From: Zygosaccharomyces rouxii
Lineage: Eukaryota > Ascomycota > Saccharomycetes > Saccharomycetales > Saccharomycetaceae
DNA length: 64,000 bases
Assembly (NCBI RefSeq): GCF_000026365.1
Contig: NC_012995.1
Span: 1,366,501 to 1,430,500, forward strand
Direction of reading: 5' to 3'
Positions 38,643 through 49,081 of the stretch are shown here, piece by piece (within the stretch, counting starts at the first letter, position 1; every line of letters starts with the position of its first letter). The notes under the pieces are model-generated. The model searched no databases. It was given only the letters and a program-made list of their open reading frames with translations, and was not told the DNA's origin. The translations under genes and the position numbers were made by a program.

Positions 38643-39017
38643 CTATACTTTAATGTGATGGAACTCCAGGTCCTCCTGCTTCTTCAACGTCTTCTTCTTC
38701 CCAAATGCAAATTGGCCCGCGTGGTTAACTTGTATCATGAGAATAATAGACCAAACAAGGCCTAAAATCAAAAAGATAAATGCATAGAATAAGAAGCGTT
38801 CACGGATGTGAAAGTGAAGCATCTCAAGCCACGATTTCTCATATATTTCATCATCGTGTGCCAAATGGTAGTTAAAGAACCCTAACCCATATTTCAAAAT
38901 TGGTTTGTATCCACCAGCGTCTGTAAATGTGTCCAGATGGAGTACATAGCTTAGGTCGCCTGTATCCTGGTATGCGTGCTCATGAATTAACGCAGCATCA
39001 GTTGGGGGTGGAATCAT
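38643..39017 (-). CDS. Small membrane protein, YCR043C-like
   Basis: This 124-residue protein has one clear hydrophobic helix at about residues 74-97 (FLFYAFIFLILGLVWSII) and a lysine-rich stretch after it. Its size, single helix and place between TAF2 and PER1 in the interleaved order agree with S. cerevisiae YCR043C (127 residues), a protein of unknown function reported at the Golgi. I infer the relation mainly from context and length. Its role is unknown. Confidence 0.75.
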   Translation of the reverse strand: MIPPPTDAALIHEHAYQDTGDLSYVLHLDTFTDAGGYKPILKYGLGFFNYHLAHDDEIYEKSWLEMLHFHIRERFLFYAFIFLILGLVWSIILMIQVNHAGQFAFGKKKTLKKQEDLEFHHIKV

Positions 39018-39268
39018 CGCTGTAGTAATTGTTTGTTTGTTTTTACTAGCAGGTAGAAGTATTATAATTTTAGTTTACAATTCTTGCAACTTGTGATAAT
39101 TTTGGCGACCGATGATGTTGACACTTTTTTTTCTACATTTTTCTACCATACAAACTAAGATAAAAATGATAAATAATACAAATGCGAAATCAGGTTGTAA
39201 AAGGAGCTCTAGTAGCTGCTGTCCTTTCCGTAAATTTACTCCTGTACATGAAACTATTCTACACATTT

Positions 39269-41050
39269 TCAGACCGTCTCTTCTGGGCTTCTATGGCTAG
39301 TGGTAGAATCACTTTCGCTGCTAGAATCCACGTCTTCTGCAACACACAGGGTATCCCAGAGCAGATTCTTCAAAGTAAACTCTTGAGCTACGCTTTGGTC
39401 TAGCAATGACAGTTGATCATTGGGGAAAAGGAATGGGAACGTAAAACGGATAATAACCGTGAGTAAAAGAACAATGGGGAAAAGAATAGCTGCAATAGTG
39501 TTCGTTATGGCGAACTCGCCTGCAAACCCTGCAAGACTGAAACAAAGGAAAAATATCAACCATCTGTTTTTCACCTTCTGTAGTAAAGAGGTAGTGTCCT
39601 TGAGTCTCTGCTCTGTGAATAGCCACAGCACTCTTCTTAAAATTACGTTACCCGTTAATCCATTCACACCCATAATGAAAAAAAGTCCGGAAAGAACTGC
39701 CTGCGGTATCTGTCCTAAACATATCAGTAGTGGTCTGGTCATGGTTCCTATCATCATTAAACCCTGAACAGTATTGGTGAACCTTTGTTCGACACAACGC
39801 ACAATATTGCCGTCTATATCGTGTACTAATAGGGCTTCTGTGTGTAATGGTGCCTGTGGAATTAATCCATTGGGCGCAGGTATACCAAGGACACCTGCAA
39901 CACCTGTAGTAATCCCTAACAGTAGAAAGTCATAGTGGAAAGTTGCAGGTTTCTTCAACTTATACTCATGTCTCTGAGCCATTAAGGAGGAAACATTGTG
40001 ATCGAAATAAAATAAAACGGTAAGGATAATGCCAAAAGGTAGGGCAATAAATACATCCTTTGTAGCAATTGATTCGTACGCCAACCACGTAGATTTGTCT
40101 CTTCTTGTGGCTGAAGTGGGATGGAAAGATTTAGTAATGGGTAATTTTTGGAAATTCACATCGTTCAAGTAACCACCAAAATGCGTAAAAGCTGACCAAA
40201 ATAAGACTGACAACGGTGTTGCATAATCTGAGATGAAAGTTCTTAGGGGATGGTTGAGAAGAGGCGTTATAGAGAAATTCTTGAACATAATACCAAATAT
40301 TGCCATGACAATGGCCACTACAACACTGGCAAAACCACCTTCTACATCTTTACCGTGTTCCTTACTATCGAATTGTTTTGTTAAAACTTGAATACCTTTT
40401 TGAATGTAAACTATGTTGATGAAGAGTCCAAAAATATCACAGGGAAACGTAGTGACATATTGCAATAGCGCAACCGCATTGCTAAACACTAGAACGAAAT
40501 GCAGTATCATAGACCATATACAAACCCAAAACATGAATCCAAAGTAATTTGAGCTCCAATCCTTAACAATATCGTAGATCGTATAGTTTAAAATGGAAAT
40601 AGGACCAGTGACACCAACTATACAAAGTGGTTGTCCGCCTAATACACCAAAGACAATGCCTGCCATTGCACTCGATAGCAACACTTCATTAACGCCATAG
40701 GCATGATCAGTTCGATCAAACATATCTTGTGCGAACGCCAGGGCAGGTAAGAGATTACTGAAATAGGTGTCCAGCACCGCAGGTATGACTCTGTAGTCCC
40801 AAGAATCCCTCCAATCTGATCCATATAGCGGTATTCTGTCCTTAAGGTCTAACCATATGCCAATTCCTGGAGGCGGAAATTTGTAACGATGACGACGGAG
40901 ACGGGGACGTGATTTACTTCTTACCGTCTCCTCTTCTTCTTCTCTAGCCACATGCCTATGTTCATCATCATTTGTGTTTTCCATCTTTGAATTATCATCA
41001 GCTGTCTCCTCATGCAAACTCCGAAGTACCTCAGGGTCTTGATCTACCAT
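39269..41050 (-). CDS. BOR1: Boron efflux transporter Bor1
   Basis: This 593-residue SLC4 anion-exchanger relative exports borate at the plasma membrane. A charged amino terminus of ~60 residues precedes GIWLDLKDRIPLYGSDWRDS, then 10-14 membrane segments with family blocks such as GQPLCIVGVTGPISI, YLLLGI-type loops and IPAPNGLIPQAPLHTEAL. S. cerevisiae Bor1 (YNL275W) has 576 residues. The ATG at 41048-41050 is the natural start. The gene sits between the YCR043C-like gene and PER1, which are neighbours on S. cerevisiae chromosome III, so it is part of the interleaved order. Confidence 0.95.
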   Translation of the reverse strand: MVDQDPEVLRSLHEETADDNSKMENTNDDEHRHVAREEEEETVRSKSRPRLRRHRYKFPPPGIGIWLDLKDRIPLYGSDWRDSWDYRVIPAVLDTYFSNLLPALAFAQDMFDRTDHAYGVNEVLLSSAMAGIVFGVLGGQPLCIVGVTGPISILNYTIYDIVKDWSSNYFGFMFWVCIWSMILHFVLVFSNAVALLQYVTTFPCDIFGLFINIVYIQKGIQVLTKQFDSKEHGKDVEGGFASVVVAIVMAIFGIMFKNFSITPLLNHPLRTFISDYATPLSVLFWSAFTHFGGYLNDVNFQKLPITKSFHPTSATRRDKSTWLAYESIATKDVFIALPFGIILTVLFYFDHNVSSLMAQRHEYKLKKPATFHYDFLLLGITTGVAGVLGIPAPNGLIPQAPLHTEALLVHDIDGNIVRCVEQRFTNTVQGLMMIGTMTRPLLICLGQIPQAVLSGLFFIMGVNGLTGNVILRRVLWLFTEQRLKDTTSLLQKVKNRWLIFFLCFSLAGFAGEFAITNTIAAILFPIVLLLTVIIRFTFPFLFPNDQLSLLDQSVAQEFTLKNLLWDTLCVAEDVDSSSESDSTTSHRSPEETV

Positions 41051-41315
41051 CCTAAAAATCTATTCACAAGTACTAATGGTTAATGGTCTCTCAGAAAGTA
41101 TACGGGAGGACCCTGTATATCGATTCGAATAGACTCTTGTGCCTTTCATTCACCATATACTTTTTTGCAAAAACAATAATAATATCCGTACTTAACAAGT
41201 CAGGTGAGATAAAAGTTAGTAGTGGTAGTTGTTGTAATGATGGTAGTAGTATAAATAGTACGATAAACAGAAATATTACAGGGAGGGTAATTGAAGTCCA
41301 TATAAGGCTTTCTGG

Positions 41316-42371
41316 TTAGTCCAGTGTACCTCTTGTAATGTAGTTGAAATCCGCAAGTAGGAAATCATAAAGGGCCCACGATGGCCAGATAGTTGACAAG
41401 TGCCAGATAGCATGGGCATCTACTTGGTATGCGTAGCTGAAGAAATCAAATAATTCGAGGGACATTGCCAACGACGTGATGACCACCAGTAGAATGGGCT
41501 GTAGACAAAGCGCATAAATACGCTTCGTATATAATTTTACCGGCATGTTATGTGCTTTCTTCCTCTCTTGTAAAGAACGGTAGTTTTGGAAAGAAAGGGC
41601 AAATACCATAATGTACTGTAGGATACCAAATGCAACGTTAAACCTCATGTTGTAGGTATAGGACCATTCAATTGCTAGTCTTAGCACATGGAGAGAGAAA
41701 ATGGCTCCAATAATCCATGTAAAGATTTTTGCCAATTGAGGTCTCTTGTCCAATCTAAAAACTCGGGTAGCAATTGCGTGGAATGACGATATGACGGTAC
41801 CACCAGCCCAAAAGTAATCCATTTTCTCAGTCAGTGGGCGGTCTCTTAAGTGGAAGGTTGTACTCGCTGTCCACGCAAGCATACCTGCAATGCTAACATA
41901 GACATAATTTTGTAAAAGTACCGATTGTCCCGCATTACCACCTTTTTGAGCCTTGTGTAACAATGCTTGCAACATTTTATAACCTCTGTAATGGGGTATA
42001 AAATTACCAATACTAAACAATGCGGAAAAAAACTCTTGGACACCAAACAATCTCTTAAAGGGCCATTTACCATGGAATTGCAAGAAAGGATCACCTTTTT
42101 CCATTCTCATGTGCGTTACGATTTGTTGGCATTGGTAATCGCAATCAGAAACACAATCCCATGCCAGAAAATGTCTAAGCAAAACTGGCGTCTTGGCAAA
42201 AGGAACACTATTGAACCGGTTAATTCCAGTGTTCAATAGATCAATATCAGAATTACGACACACTCTGATATATTCACACGCATCTTTACACTCATCAAAA
42301 ATATCTAGAAGATCACCAGGTGATGCACTTGCAACACCTAGCAGCAATAAAATCCACAGAAGACTCTTCAT
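41316..42371 (-). CDS. PER1: GPI-anchor lipid remodelling protein Per1
   Basis: This 351-residue ER membrane protein belongs to the CREST family of putative hydrolases. Per1 removes the unsaturated sn-2 acyl chain of GPI anchors (phospholipase A2 activity). A signal peptide covers residues 1 to about 17 (MKSLLWILLLLGVASAS), followed by a cysteine-rich lumenal segment with CKDACEYIRVC, CVSDCDYQC and HGKWPFKR. About seven membrane helices carry the family's histidines and aspartates (HLRDRPLTEKMDYF, HAIWHLSTIWPSW). The start is the ATG at 42369-42371; the 16 codons before it open with TTG and hide the signal peptide. S. cerevisiae Per1 has 357 residues. Confidence 0.94.
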   Translation of the reverse strand: MKSLLWILLLLGVASASPGDLLDIFDECKDACEYIRVCRNSDIDLLNTGINRFNSVPFAKTPVLLRHFLAWDCVSDCDYQCQQIVTHMRMEKGDPFLQFHGKWPFKRLFGVQEFFSALFSIGNFIPHYRGYKMLQALLHKAQKGGNAGQSVLLQNYVYVSIAGMLAWTASTTFHLRDRPLTEKMDYFWAGGTVISSFHAIATRVFRLDKRPQLAKIFTWIIGAIFSLHVLRLAIEWSYTYNMRFNVAFGILQYIMVFALSFQNYRSLQERKKAHNMPVKLYTKRIYALCLQPILLVVITSLAMSLELFDFFSYAYQVDAHAIWHLSTIWPSWALYDFLLADFNYITRGTLD

Positions 42372-42578
42372 ATTTTTTGGATGAATTGTATACCGTGCTG
42401 TACTGTATGGCGACAACAACGGGATCCTCCTTTCTGCCTATACCTCTCTCTAGTAAATGGTACTCTGATGAACCGCGTCGGCATGTTAACGTTTATTTTT
42501 CAATATTGTCGAGGGAAACGAAGCCAATCAAGAGTATACTGGAGAAATCACATAGGGAACCAAAAGCAACCGTCATCT

Positions 42579-43265
42579 CTAACGTCTGCCTACCACACGT
42601 GATGCAAGTATTGATCTTGTCTCTATTAGAAAGCTTCTGACGTCATTATTCTTGTTAAACCGTTCCACTAGTTCTTGTTTCTGTTCATCGGATTCTAATG
42701 GTGGTACTGTCTCTAGCAGGACGAATTGGTCTCCAGAAACGTCTAGTGTCAACTGACATTCCTGCAATGGGTTCTCGTGATCCCAATGGTCGAAAATAAA
42801 CCTTAGAGTACCTTGTTGAGATGCATCTACACGCATTCCTAATAGCTCTTCGTAAAGTTTAACTTCAGGATGATCCTTCTGTCGTTGTCTGAGCAATTGT
42901 GCACGTCTCTGATCAATTTCTCTTTGCTTTTGAACCATTAGGGATTCCAATTCTTTACTCTCCTCTACTAATGCACTTTTTTGAGATTGCAACTGCTGCT
43001 GGCGTATTCTAAAGGTACCCAATCTTGACCGAGAACCTTCGGCATCCCTCTGGGCATTCTTTTGGTCCTCTTGCAGTTTGATTTCAAGCTCTTTAAGCTC
43101 TTCTAATTTGTCTATTAACACCCGCTGACGAGTTCGCAGTTGGCTTACAGCATCCCTGTATGACTGTACTGCGACAGCCGCTGAAGAAGTCCTGTCATTC
43201 AACGCATGGTGTAAATGTTGCTCGAATTGTACCATGCGCTCTCTGAGCCTGCCAAAATCCTCCAT
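42579..43265 (-). CDS. SPC25: Ndc80-complex kinetochore subunit Spc25
   Basis: This 228-residue protein has a coiled coil over residues ~10-135 and a globular RWD-like domain over ~140-228, the layout of Spc25 (221 residues in S. cerevisiae). With Spc24 it anchors the Ndc80 complex to the inner kinetochore. The conserved start of the globular domain, KLYEELLGMRVDAS, and RFIFDHWDH are visible. It is divergent from ISC1 with only 148 bp between the starts, the same pair as YER018C/YER019W in S. cerevisiae. Confidence 0.92.
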   Translation of the reverse strand: MEDFGRLRERMVQFEQHLHHALNDRTSSAAVAVQSYRDAVSQLRTRQRVLIDKLEELKELEIKLQEDQKNAQRDAEGSRSRLGTFRIRQQQLQSQKSALVEESKELESLMVQKQREIDQRRAQLLRQRQKDHPEVKLYEELLGMRVDASQQGTLRFIFDHWDHENPLQECQLTLDVSGDQFVLLETVPPLESDEQKQELVERFNKNNDVRSFLIETRSILASRVVGRR

Positions 43266-43413
43266 TGCTGGCCACCTTTTATCTTTCGTTCTCGTTTATT
43301 GCTGTTGTTGTCGCAACTAGATCTCTAATATAACAACAGACCGAGCAACGAACAGTTAGATTAAACTTACACTCTAAAGTAACAGGGGTAATCGAAAGCT
43401 TGAATCCATTGAG

Positions 43414-44802
43414 ATGCCTGTTAGTGGTGGTAGTGATCACGGAAGCAGTAGCACAGCTTCCAAGCCCGTTCAAGATTTGCCAAGTTTTAAGCTGCTTACT
43501 TTTAATACATGGGGGCTCAAATGGCTTTCTACAAATCGGAAAGAGAGATTAAGGGCTATTGGTGATGAGTTATCAGGACGTTTCACGTCGGTCCCAATAC
43601 CTGGGAGTGATAACATCGAGCTCGGCAAACGTCATTCTCAATTTGAACAGTACGACGTCGTGGCATTACAAGAGGTATGGTGTCAAGAGGATTGGGATTA
43701 CATCGTAATGAGATGCAGTGAGAACTACCCGTACCACAGGATTTTCTATTCAGGAATCATTACAGGTCCTGGCTTGGCTATTTTGTCTAGGATCCCAATT
43801 GAATCCACTTTCTTGTACCGTTTCCCCCTTAACGGTAGACCAACTGCAGTGCACAGAGGTGACTGGTACGTGGGTAAATCGGTTGCCATTACACTATTAC
43901 AACAAATAGATAATAATACACCTCCATTGGCCATTATGAACAGTCACATGCATGCGCCTTACGCATTGCAGGGAGATGCGGCCTATGCATGTCATAGAGC
44001 ATGTCAAGCTTGGGATTTTGCCAAATTGGCTAATCTCTACAAAAAGGCAGGCTATGCCGTTATTGTTACAGGAGATTTAAATTCAAGACCCGGTTCTTTA
44101 CACCACAGATTGCTCACAGATGAAACTGATCTGGTGGATTCCTGGGAACAATTATACGGTCAACAGGATCCAGAAACGCTTGCTAAGTTGAAACCTTCGG
44201 AGCAGATCATTTACGGGTGCACCACTTGTGACTCGAATCTAAATACCTATAGATTGGACAAGAGACTTGATGAAGCCTGCAGACTTGACTATGCACTAGT
44301 CGATCCTGACCGTCTACTGCCAACGGCAGCAGGTGCGCGCTTTACAGAAAGAATACCTGGTGTAGGCTCATTCTCTGATCATTTTGCATACACATGCACT
44401 TTAAAACTTTTGCCAAGAGCTTCCTCAGATATTCCACTTCCCATGACAGCCAGCCAAACAAGAGAGAAATTGATTCAAAGGTATGCTAATTATCAAGAGA
44501 TGTTACAATGTTTAGCACAGTATGTGGTAAACGCCAAGAGGCAAAAACTGTTGAGATATACACATCTTGGTTTATCGATAATCGTTCTCATCTTTTCCTG
44601 CTTCTTGGCATTTATGACCGATTGGGCAGCAATCTTTTGGGTTTTGTTTATCGCAGTAGTGTGCATTACGGGTCTACTAGATGGATTATTGGCCTTCATG
44701 TTTGGTGAGAAGGAATTACGTGAATTGCGGGAAGTAGAACAAGAAGTCATCGGAGCTCAACAGTATCTACAATCGCAGCTAGATTTTAGAAACAAACTAT
44801 AA
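43414..44802 (+). CDS. ISC1: Inositol phosphosphingolipid phospholipase C Isc1
   Basis: This 462-residue neutral-sphingomyelinase-type enzyme cleaves inositol phosphosphingolipids to ceramide. The endonuclease/phosphatase fold shows its usual order of motifs: FNTWGLKW, VVALQEVWCQEDW (metal-binding Glu), GPGLAILSRIPI, NSHMHAPY, VTGDLNSRPGS and the catalytic SFSDHFAYTC. A lysine/arginine-rich stretch precedes two carboxyl-terminal membrane helices (about 387-430) that hold it in ER or mitochondrial membranes in the family. S. cerevisiae Isc1 has 477 residues. Confidence 0.95.
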   Translation: MPVSGGSDHGSSSTASKPVQDLPSFKLLTFNTWGLKWLSTNRKERLRAIGDELSGRFTSVPIPGSDNIELGKRHSQFEQYDVVALQEVWCQEDWDYIVMRCSENYPYHRIFYSGIITGPGLAILSRIPIESTFLYRFPLNGRPTAVHRGDWYVGKSVAITLLQQIDNNTPPLAIMNSHMHAPYALQGDAAYACHRACQAWDFAKLANLYKKAGYAVIVTGDLNSRPGSLHHRLLTDETDLVDSWEQLYGQQDPETLAKLKPSEQIIYGCTTCDSNLNTYRLDKRLDEACRLDYALVDPDRLLPTAAGARFTERIPGVGSFSDHFAYTCTLKLLPRASSDIPLPMTASQTREKLIQRYANYQEMLQCLAQYVVNAKRQKLLRYTHLGLSIIVLIFSCFLAFMTDWAAIFWVLFIAVVCITGLLDGLLAFMFGEKELRELREVEQEVIGAQQYLQSQLDFRNKL

Positions 44803-45176
44803 ACATACTAGATTGCTGTACTCAAATAAGGTATGGTTAAATAATTTTCGATCGGAGTTGCATCTGTTCCTGCGTGAATTTTGCAGATTTCGTCAATCTT
44901 GCTTTACTTTTTCTTTTCGGTTAACAAGCTCTAAGACTCGTCCGTGAATCGTCGTCACAATTGCTAGTAGGGGTAGTAAATCTTGTGGAATACTGAAGTC
45001 GATGGAGATATAAAGGATATCTAAATATCGCTAAACCCTATCTACTATTGGAAGTTCTAGCAAAGGAAGGATATATCGTTCTATTCTATCCAAATCTCAA
45101 AACGGATATCCCGATTTCAACTTTGGTTCTTTCAATCAGTTATTCCTACCTGACTCAAAATTGAAAATATTATACA
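44803..45176. other. ISC1 3' flank and ATG26 promoter
   Basis: This 374-bp spacer between two + strand genes shows no recognisable RNA gene or strong repeat. Confidence 0.5.
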
Positions 45177-48100
45177 ATGGATATTAAGGGTAAGGTACCT
45201 TTCCTTCGCAAGGTAGAAGGATCGTTTAGGAAGAAGGATTCTTCAAATAAGAAAGGGGAAAAACCTTCCCATAGTAACAAAGCAAGTTCGTCTATTTCAT
45301 CCGCCGAAACTTCCCCAAGCAAAAGAGCCGATGATTCCGTGACTACTCCAGAAGGTCAAGTAGGAAATCAAGATGACTCCGGTGATGCTGGGGGATTGGA
45401 CACTGCGAAAGCCAGATATACACCCAAGAGCATTGTGGAATTATTGACCACTGCAAGTGTGGTGGCAGGAATGGGAGAGCAACAGCAGGCCAAAGATGTA
45501 GCTGATGAACTCGATGGTGGTGATATCGATTCTGACGAGTTTGTGGACGCTAAGAGTGAAGTGTCAGTGGAGCCCGCAAGTGGTGGGAAAGTAGAAGATG
45601 TGGATGTTTCTAGGGTCGATGACGGCAAGTATTCTAATGAACAAGCTGGATTTGACGGCACAACTACTGCTAGATCCCTGGGTTTCGATCTCTCGGTCGA
45701 ACCTGTAGAGAAAACCCGCGATTACATCAATAGTTTAGACCTTACTAGGAGGAGGACAATGATACAAAAACTGGTGGACCATTTTAAACTGAGTGAGGAT
45801 GAGAAGTTTGTTGGTGATTTTCCAGCATTTTTACTGAAGGACGTTCTAATACAAGGCCAAATCTATTTAACTTCTATGCACTTGTTGTTTTTCGCCTATT
45901 TGCCTACTAATTCTGATGAAGTGCAATTGAGTGGTAATTTAAACGTCCACTCTAGAATTAGGGGTTCTACTAGATATTGGGCCGTCCTAAGAAATCAGTC
46001 TTTGTCCCTGTACAGTTCGCCTACTGAAACTTACTTCCCAGAACTTGAGATTGATTTAAAGACCACCGCAAGTATTACCGCTATTCAAAGTAAAACTACT
46101 GGGAAGCCAACAAATAGTTTCAAAATTGAAACAAAGAAGAGGAATTTCACTTTCTCTGCTGACTCTGAGTTTGCTGCTAAATCATGGACTAATTCCCTCA
46201 GGAAACAACATTTTGCCGCTCAAAACGCAAATCAAAATTCTGTCAGTTTGAAAATACCCTTGGTGAACACAATGGAAGTTATAGATGAACCAGTTCTGGA
46301 GTATGCTTCTACTGTCAGAGTAAAAGCTGTAGAAAGTTCTGTATCTGGTGTACATGTGGAATTTGTGTTTGTATTTTTGGACAATTCCAGCACTACTCTC
46401 AAAAGGCATATTGATGCACAACTTGAGCTTTTGGAACAAAGTGGTATACCTGCCTTGGGGCGTGTTTTTTCAAGTGGACAAAATGTGGTTTCCGATTCCA
46501 CTGATGCTTCGATCAGGGGAAAGAATCCCAACGATTCTAATGAAGGTGCCGATGTTAGCAGTCCCAAAAGAGCGTCTCATCTTCACCACATTTTGCCCCA
46601 TTTTCCTCGCCGTCAAGGTTCCTCGTCCTCTGAAGAAAAATCTAGTGGTTTATCTTCTTTAAAACCAAAATTTGGATCTAACAGTCGTGGTAATGGAGAC
46701 ACCGATGCCAGTAGTTCTAGCAGTCATTTACTAATCCCAGTGAAAAGTGTAGTGCAAAAGCCGAAATCCTTTGTGCAAGATTTTAATACGAAAGCTCATG
46801 TTACAACTGGTAATGGTTCTTGGTCCTCTTCCTCAGATGTAGACGAAAATGCTACTGAATCTAAAAAGGGACACCAACATAGATATTTCAGACACGGCCT
46901 GTGGAATAACAAGCCAATTCATTATCGTAACACCTCTGTCCCCTTCGGTGATGAAGATCCTTACTTGGCCTCACCAGACGAAAATAAGGCAGCAAATGAA
47001 AAGTTTAGAGAACACTTTCATTTGGATTCAAATGCTAATTTGATTGGTGCCTATTTCGCTCATTTGAGTAGAAACATCCCTGTTTATGGTAAAGTTTACT
47101 TGTCAGAAGATATGATGGGATTTAGGTCTCTTTTGCCGGGTACCCACACCAAGATGAATTTACCGCTGGTCGATGTTGAAGCCTGTTACAAGGAACAAGC
47201 TTTCAGCTTTGGTTATGAAGATTTGATTTTGGTAGTTCGTGGCAATAATGAATTGTGCTTTGCATTCAGCAGTACTGAGGCGAGAGATGATGCAGAAAGT
47301 ATTATTCGAAAGAGGATGGAAGTTTTGAAATTAAGAAGAAGGGAAATTATGAACCCCACCACAAATATCTTAGAAGTTGATCCTCATTTCGCTAAGATGA
47401 AGCTAGTTGAGGACAAAATAAACGCTGGGGGTATCGATGCTCCTCTGGTGGTAGACAAGAATCCTTACTACGCCACTACCATCAAACCCCATGGAAAGAA
47501 ATTGAAAATTGGTCTTTTAACGATTGGTTCTAGAGGAGATGTGCAACCATATATAGCATTCGGTAAGGGCTTACAGAAAGAAGGTCATGACGTGGTCATT
47601 ATCACTCATGGGGAATTCCGTGAGTTTGTTGAATCCCGTGGTATTGCATTTGACGAAGTTGCAGGTAATCCTGCAGAGTTGATGTCTCTCATGGTAGAAC
47701 ACGAATCTCTGAATGTTGGTCTTCTGAAAAATGCAGCTACTAATTTCAGAAGTTGGATTGCTGAACTGTTGCAGACTGCATGGAAAGCTTGCGTGAGGTC
47801 AGAAATAGACGTTTTAGTTGAGTCGCCCTCTGCAATGGCTGGTATTCATATTGCCGAAGCTCTACAAATTCCATATTTGAGGGCTTTCACCATGCCATGG
47901 ACCAGGACAAGAGCATATCCTCATGCTTTTATCGTTCCTGATCAACCGAAGGGTGGTAACTATAATTATATGACTCACGTTCTTTGGGAAAACATCTTTT
48001 GGAAAGGTATCAGTGGCCAAGTTAATAAATGGAGAGTTGAAACCTTGGACTTACCGAAGACCAATTTGGAATTAATGCAGCAAAGTAAGGTTCCATTCCT

Positions 48101-48899
48101 TTACAATGTTTCCCCCTCGATCTTCCCCCCAGCCGTAGACTTTTGTGAATGGGTTAAAGTCACCGGTTATTGGTTTCTAGATGAGGGGCAAAGTTACACA
48201 CCACCTCCAGATCTGGAAACCTTTATCGCCAAGGCCAGAAAGTTGAATAAGAAGTTAGTCTACATTGGATTTGGTTCCATTGTTGTTTCTGATGCAAAGG
48301 AGATGACTAAAGCCATCACTGAAGCTGTCTTGGAGGCTGATGTGTACTGTATTTTGAATAAAGGTTGGTCTGATAGATTGAGTTCTAAATCTGATAAAAA
48401 GGAAATTGAAGAACCCCTCCCTGAATCTATCTACAACTCAGGTTCTATTCCACACGATTGGTTGTTTCCTCAAATGGATGCTGCTGTTCATCATGGTGGT
48501 TCCGGTACCACCGGTGCAAGCTTGAAAGCGGGCTGTCCAACGATTGTGAAACCATTTTTTGGTGACCAGTACTTTTACGCCACCAGAGTTCAAGATATCG
48601 GCGCTGGTATTGCACTAAAGAAGTTGACTGGCAAGTCTTTAGCTCGTGCCTTGAAAGAAGCTACGCATAATGAAAAGATGAAGATGAAAGCTCAAGAAAT
48701 TAAAGAGAAAATTTCTCTTGAGGATGGTGTGAAGACAGCCATTAACTGTCTATATACCGAGCTAGAATATGCAAAGAGTCTTGTGGTCGTAAAGGCGGAA
48801 CAAAGAAATAGCCCAAGGAGCCGTCTCCTCGAACTTCCCTCTTTTGCAGCTCCAAAGTTACCTGATTTGAATTTGGAAAAGACTTTCGCATTCTTGTAA
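45177..48899 (+). CDS. ATG26: Sterol 3-beta-glucosyltransferase Atg26 (Ugt51)
   Basis: This 1240-residue enzyme transfers glucose from UDP-glucose to membrane sterols. A low-complexity Ser-rich start precedes a GRAM domain (about 190-245) into which a PH domain is set (about 250-345), then a second GRAM domain (about 600-705). The glycosyltransferase half starts near 774 with IGLLTIGSRGDVQPYIAFGKGL and carries the nucleotide-sugar motif HHGGSGTTGASLKAGCPTI near 1103. The order matches S. cerevisiae Atg26 (1198 residues). It converges on MET2 across 182 bp. In S. cerevisiae it neighbours MDL1 (YLR188W), which here follows after MET2. Confidence 0.96.
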   Translation: MDIKGKVPFLRKVEGSFRKKDSSNKKGEKPSHSNKASSSISSAETSPSKRADDSVTTPEGQVGNQDDSGDAGGLDTAKARYTPKSIVELLTTASVVAGMGEQQQAKDVADELDGGDIDSDEFVDAKSEVSVEPASGGKVEDVDVSRVDDGKYSNEQAGFDGTTTARSLGFDLSVEPVEKTRDYINSLDLTRRRTMIQKLVDHFKLSEDEKFVGDFPAFLLKDVLIQGQIYLTSMHLLFFAYLPTNSDEVQLSGNLNVHSRIRGSTRYWAVLRNQSLSLYSSPTETYFPELEIDLKTTASITAIQSKTTGKPTNSFKIETKKRNFTFSADSEFAAKSWTNSLRKQHFAAQNANQNSVSLKIPLVNTMEVIDEPVLEYASTVRVKAVESSVSGVHVEFVFVFLDNSSTTLKRHIDAQLELLEQSGIPALGRVFSSGQNVVSDSTDASIRGKNPNDSNEGADVSSPKRASHLHHILPHFPRRQGSSSSEEKSSGLSSLKPKFGSNSRGNGDTDASSSSSHLLIPVKSVVQKPKSFVQDFNTKAHVTTGNGSWSSSSDVDENATESKKGHQHRYFRHGLWNNKPIHYRNTSVPFGDEDPYLASPDENKAANEKFREHFHLDSNANLIGAYFAHLSRNIPVYGKVYLSEDMMGFRSLLPGTHTKMNLPLVDVEACYKEQAFSFGYEDLILVVRGNNELCFAFSSTEARDDAESIIRKRMEVLKLRRREIMNPTTNILEVDPHFAKMKLVEDKINAGGIDAPLVVDKNPYYATTIKPHGKKLKIGLLTIGSRGDVQPYIAFGKGLQKEGHDVVIITHGEFREFVESRGIAFDEVAGNPAELMSLMVEHESLNVGLLKNAATNFRSWIAELLQTAWKACVRSEIDVLVESPSAMAGIHIAEALQIPYLRAFTMPWTRTRAYPHAFIVPDQPKGGNYNYMTHVLWENIFWKGISGQVNKWRVETLDLPKTNLELMQQSKVPFLYNVSPSIFPPAVDFCEWVKVTGYWFLDEGQSYTPPPDLETFIAKARKLNKKLVYIGFGSIVVSDAKEMTKAITEAVLEADVYCILNKGWSDRLSSKSDKKEIEEPLPESIYNSGSIPHDWLFPQMDAAVHHGGSGTTGASLKAGCPTIVKPFFGDQYFYATRVQDIGAGIALKKLTGKSLARALKEATHNEKMKMKAQEIKEKISLEDGVKTAINCLYTELEYAKSLVVVKAEQRNSPRSRLLELPSFAAPKLPDLNLEKTFAFL

Positions 48900-49081
48900 C
48901 AAGTTCTCTAGTCCTCTTAACCACCCTACAGATTGGCATTGCTGATCAATCTTATTATTACGATTAATTATTTTTACGAATTATATGTTTTGACATTCAC
49001 GAGTATAATATGCACGTACTATTACAAGTCTAAAAAAGACACTTACTTATTATTAGTTCGTGAGTAAACTGTCTATGACCA

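Noticed and set aside
41083..41319. 78-codon open frame upstream of BOR1.
   Set aside because: It overlaps the BOR1 promoter and PER1 stop region, and its composition looks like translated non-coding DNA.
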